Assembly (NCBI RefSeq): GCF_028622115.1
Contig: NZ_CP097263.1
Coordinates: forward strand, 2,294,001 to 2,358,000
Source of the DNA: Kutzneria chonburiensis
GTDB taxonomy: Bacteria; Actinomycetota; Actinomycetes; Mycobacteriales; Pseudonocardiaceae
Direction: 5' to 3'
Length of the DNA: 64,000 bases
Numbering within the stretch: the first letter of the stretch is position 1; each line of letters opens with the position of its first letter. Below, one piece after another: positions 62,404-64,000 of the stretch. Both the position numbers and the translations under genes were made by a program. A model generated the notes under the pieces. It was not told where the DNA came from, did not search any database, and worked only from the letters and a program-made list of their open reading frames with translations.

Positions 62404-63443
62404 GCACAACGGAAGAGCAGCCCATCCATATTCTCTGGATCAACGCCGGCCTGAGCTGTGACGGGGACTCCGTCGCGCTGACCGCGGCGACCCAGCCGTC
62501 CATCGAGGAGATCGTGCTCGGCGCCCTACCGGGGCTGCCGAAGATCGCCGTGCACTGGCCGCTGATCGACTTCGAGTGCGGTCCGGTGCAGGGCGCGGAC
62601 AACTTCATCGACTGGTTCCACAAGGCCGACGCCGGCGAGCTGGAGCCGTTCGTGCTCGTGGTGGAGGGATCGATCCCCAACGAGTCGATCAAGTCGGAGG
62701 GCTACTGGTGCGGGTTCGGCAACGACCCCGCCACCGGCCAGCCGATGACCACCAGCGAGTGGCTGGACCGCTTGGCCCCCAAGGCCTTGGCCGTGCTGGC
62801 CGTGGGCACGTGCGCCGCCTACGGCGGCATCCACGCGATGGCCGGCAACCCGACCGGCGCCATGGGCGTGCCGGACTATCTGGGCTGGGACTGGAAGTCC
62901 AAGGCCGGCATCCCGATCGTGTGCGTGCCCGGCTGCCCGATCCACCCGGACAACCTGTCCGAGACCATCCTGTACCTGCTCTACCTGGCCGCCGGGCAGG
63001 CGCCGATGATCCCGCTGGACGAGCAGCTGCGGCCGCAGTGGCTGTTCGGCAACACCGTGCACGAGGGCTGCGACCGGGCCGGCTACTACGAGCAGGGCCA
63101 GTTCGCCGACGAGTACGGCTCGCCGCGCTGCCTGGTCAAGATCGGCTGCTGGGGCCCGGTGGTCAAGTGCAACGTGCCCAAGCGGGGCTGGATCAACGGC
63201 ATCGGCGGCTGCCCCAACGTGGGCGGCATCTGCATCGGCTGCACCATGCCCGGCTTCCCGGACCAGTTCATGCCGTTCATGGACGAGCCGCCCGGCGCAC
63301 GCGTGTCGGCCGCGGCCAGCGGCGCGTACGGGTCGGTGATCCGGCGGCTGCGCGGCATCACGCTGCGCAAGGCCAACCGCGAGCCCAAGTGGCGGGCCAA
63401 AGGCAAGGAGCTGCACACCGGCTACACCTCGACCTGGCGCTGA
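62400..63443 (+). CDS. hhyS: [NiFe] hydrogenase small subunit, group 1h-like
   Basis: A 347-residue iron-sulfur subunit with no Tat signal, consistent with the actinobacterial group 1h (Hhy/AH-type) hydrogenases that scavenge atmospheric H2. The proximal-cluster motif reads ILWINAGLSCDGDSVALT: Cys20 is kept but the second ligand position is Asp23, as described for the R. eutropha actinobacterial-type hydrogenase (Asp and three Cys). Further clusters: GTCAAYGG, VPGCPIHPDN, VHEGCDRAGYY, CWGPVVKCNVPK and GGCPNVGGICIGCTMPGF. GTG 62400 overlaps the SIS stop. The large subunit follows 13 bases later. Confidence 0.93.
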   Translation: MSTTEEQPIHILWINAGLSCDGDSVALTAATQPSIEEIVLGALPGLPKIAVHWPLIDFECGPVQGADNFIDWFHKADAGELEPFVLVVEGSIPNESIKSEGYWCGFGNDPATGQPMTTSEWLDRLAPKALAVLAVGTCAAYGGIHAMAGNPTGAMGVPDYLGWDWKSKAGIPIVCVPGCPIHPDNLSETILYLLYLAAGQAPMIPLDEQLRPQWLFGNTVHEGCDRAGYYEQGQFADEYGSPRCLVKIGCWGPVVKCNVPKRGWINGIGGCPNVGGICIGCTMPGFPDQFMPFMDEPPGARVSAAASGAYGSVIRRLRGITLRKANREPKWRAKGKELHTGYTSTWR

Positions 63444-63456
63444 GGAGGGACTCGCG

Positions 63457-64000
63457 ATGACCACGTCCGCTGACAACCTGGTGGAGATGTCGTGGGACCC
63501 GATCACCCGGATCGTGGGCAGCCTCGGCATCTACACGAAGATCGACTGGGCGGCCAAACGGGTCGTGGAGTGCCACTCCACCTCGTCGGTGTTCCGCGGC
63601 TACAGCATCTTCATGAAGGGCAAGGACCCGCGCGACGCGCACTTCATCACCAGCCGCATCTGCGGCATCTGCGGCGACAACCACGCCACCTGCTCGGTCT
63701 ACAACCAGAACATGGCCTACGGGGTGCGGCCGCCGCACCTGGGTGAGTGGATCATCAACCTGGGCGAGGCCGCCGAGTACATGTTCGACCACAACATCTT
63801 CCAGGAGAACCTGGTCGGGGTGGACTACTGCGAGCGGATGGTGCGCGAGACCAACCCGGGCGTGCTGGAGCTGGCCGACCGGACCGAGTCCGCACATGCC
63901 GGCGAGCACGGCTACCGCACCATCGGCGACATCATGCGGTCGCTCAACCCGCTGGAGGGCGAGTTCTACCGCGAGGCGCTTCAGGTGTCCCGGTCGACGC
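63457..64000 (+). CDS. hhyL: [NiFe] hydrogenase large subunit (truncated by window end)
   Basis: Only the first 181 codons are in the window. It starts MTTSADNLVEMSWDPITRIVGSLG with GAGGAGG upstream. The L1 metal-binding motif RICGICGDNHATC is at residues 67-79; both cysteines bind the Ni-Fe site. The rest continues in family style (YNQNMAYGVRPPHLGEWIINLGEAAEYMFDHNIF). With the small subunit it would form the H2-oxidising heterodimer; the C-terminal L2 motif and the maturation protease site are outside the window. Confidence 0.92.
   Translation, partial: MTTSADNLVEMSWDPITRIVGSLGIYTKIDWAAKRVVECHSTSSVFRGYSIFMKGKDPRDAHFITSRICGICGDNHATCSVYNQNMAYGVRPPHLGEWIINLGEAAEYMFDHNIFQENLVGVDYCERMVRETNPGVLELADRTESAHAGEHGYRTIGDIMRSLNPLEGEFYREALQVSRST

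Overview
The window is high-GC, densely coded DNA with many GTG (and some TTG) starts and many 1-4 base gene overlaps. Several gene families in it are typical of actinomycetes: DUF3097, DUF1707, CGNR zinc finger, an AfsR-type regulator, an Ada/AraC fusion, an Rpf-like secreted protein, F420-type PPOX, and a group 1h-like [NiFe] hydrogenase. It looks like chromosomal DNA of a soil actinomycete, possibly of the Pseudonocardiaceae, but the genus cannot be read from the sequence. I saw no tRNA, rRNA, CRISPR array or insertion sequence.

Layout. 1-6.5 kb: two small PASTA-like proteins; an ArsR-like regulator / SRPBCC / SDR operon read leftward from a perfect palindromic operator; GNAT, aldo/keto reductase, a frameshifted small protein, and an epoxide-hydrolase-like / SDR pair. 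6.6-12.6 kb: a secreted GH92 mannosidase followed 11 bp later by a large AfsR-like regulator, with a 14-bp palindrome upstream. 12.6-20 kb: phosphotransferase, cyclopropane-fatty-acid synthase, GNAT/TetR pair sharing an operator, a PEP-mutase-family enzyme, an Ada-AlkA protein with a degenerate glycosylase end, a BAAT-type hydrolase and DUF3097. 20-30 kb: NfeD/SPFH pair, methyltransferase, solenoid protein, CGNR regulator, MATE pump, a frameshifted DapA-like gene opposite a LysR gene, amidase, DUF1707. 30-40 kb: SDR, TetR, sucrase/ferredoxin-like protein, acyl-CoA carboxylase carboxyltransferase, an EndoQ-like/UvrD fusion helicase, and a transmembrane Ser/Thr kinase with a CBM2 ectodomain. 40-52 kb: SRPBCC, several frameshifted genes, a tyrosine recombinase beside a 127-bp inverted repeat, a YCII/ECF-sigma pair, a TetR/aromatic monooxygenase pair, hydrolases. 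52-60.8 kb: PPOX protein, trypsin remnant, methyltransferase, c-di-GMP GGDEF/EAL protein, GDPD, Rpf-like protein, UMF1-type MFS. 60.8-64 kb: start of a hydrogenase operon (SIS protein, HypC-like, SIS protein, small subunit, truncated large subunit) behind a promoter that carries a palindrome.

Two points stand out. First, seven genes each need exactly one extra base to read through, six of them inside or beside a G/C run. This suggests systematic homopolymer undercalling, although real decay of individual genes cannot be excluded. Second, the most unusual biology is the kinase with a carbohydrate-binding ectodomain, the SIS-HypC-SIS block in front of the hydrogenase with altered metal-ligand positions, the repeated gene-end hairpins (37.7 and 58.6 kb), and the inverted repeat before the recombinase.
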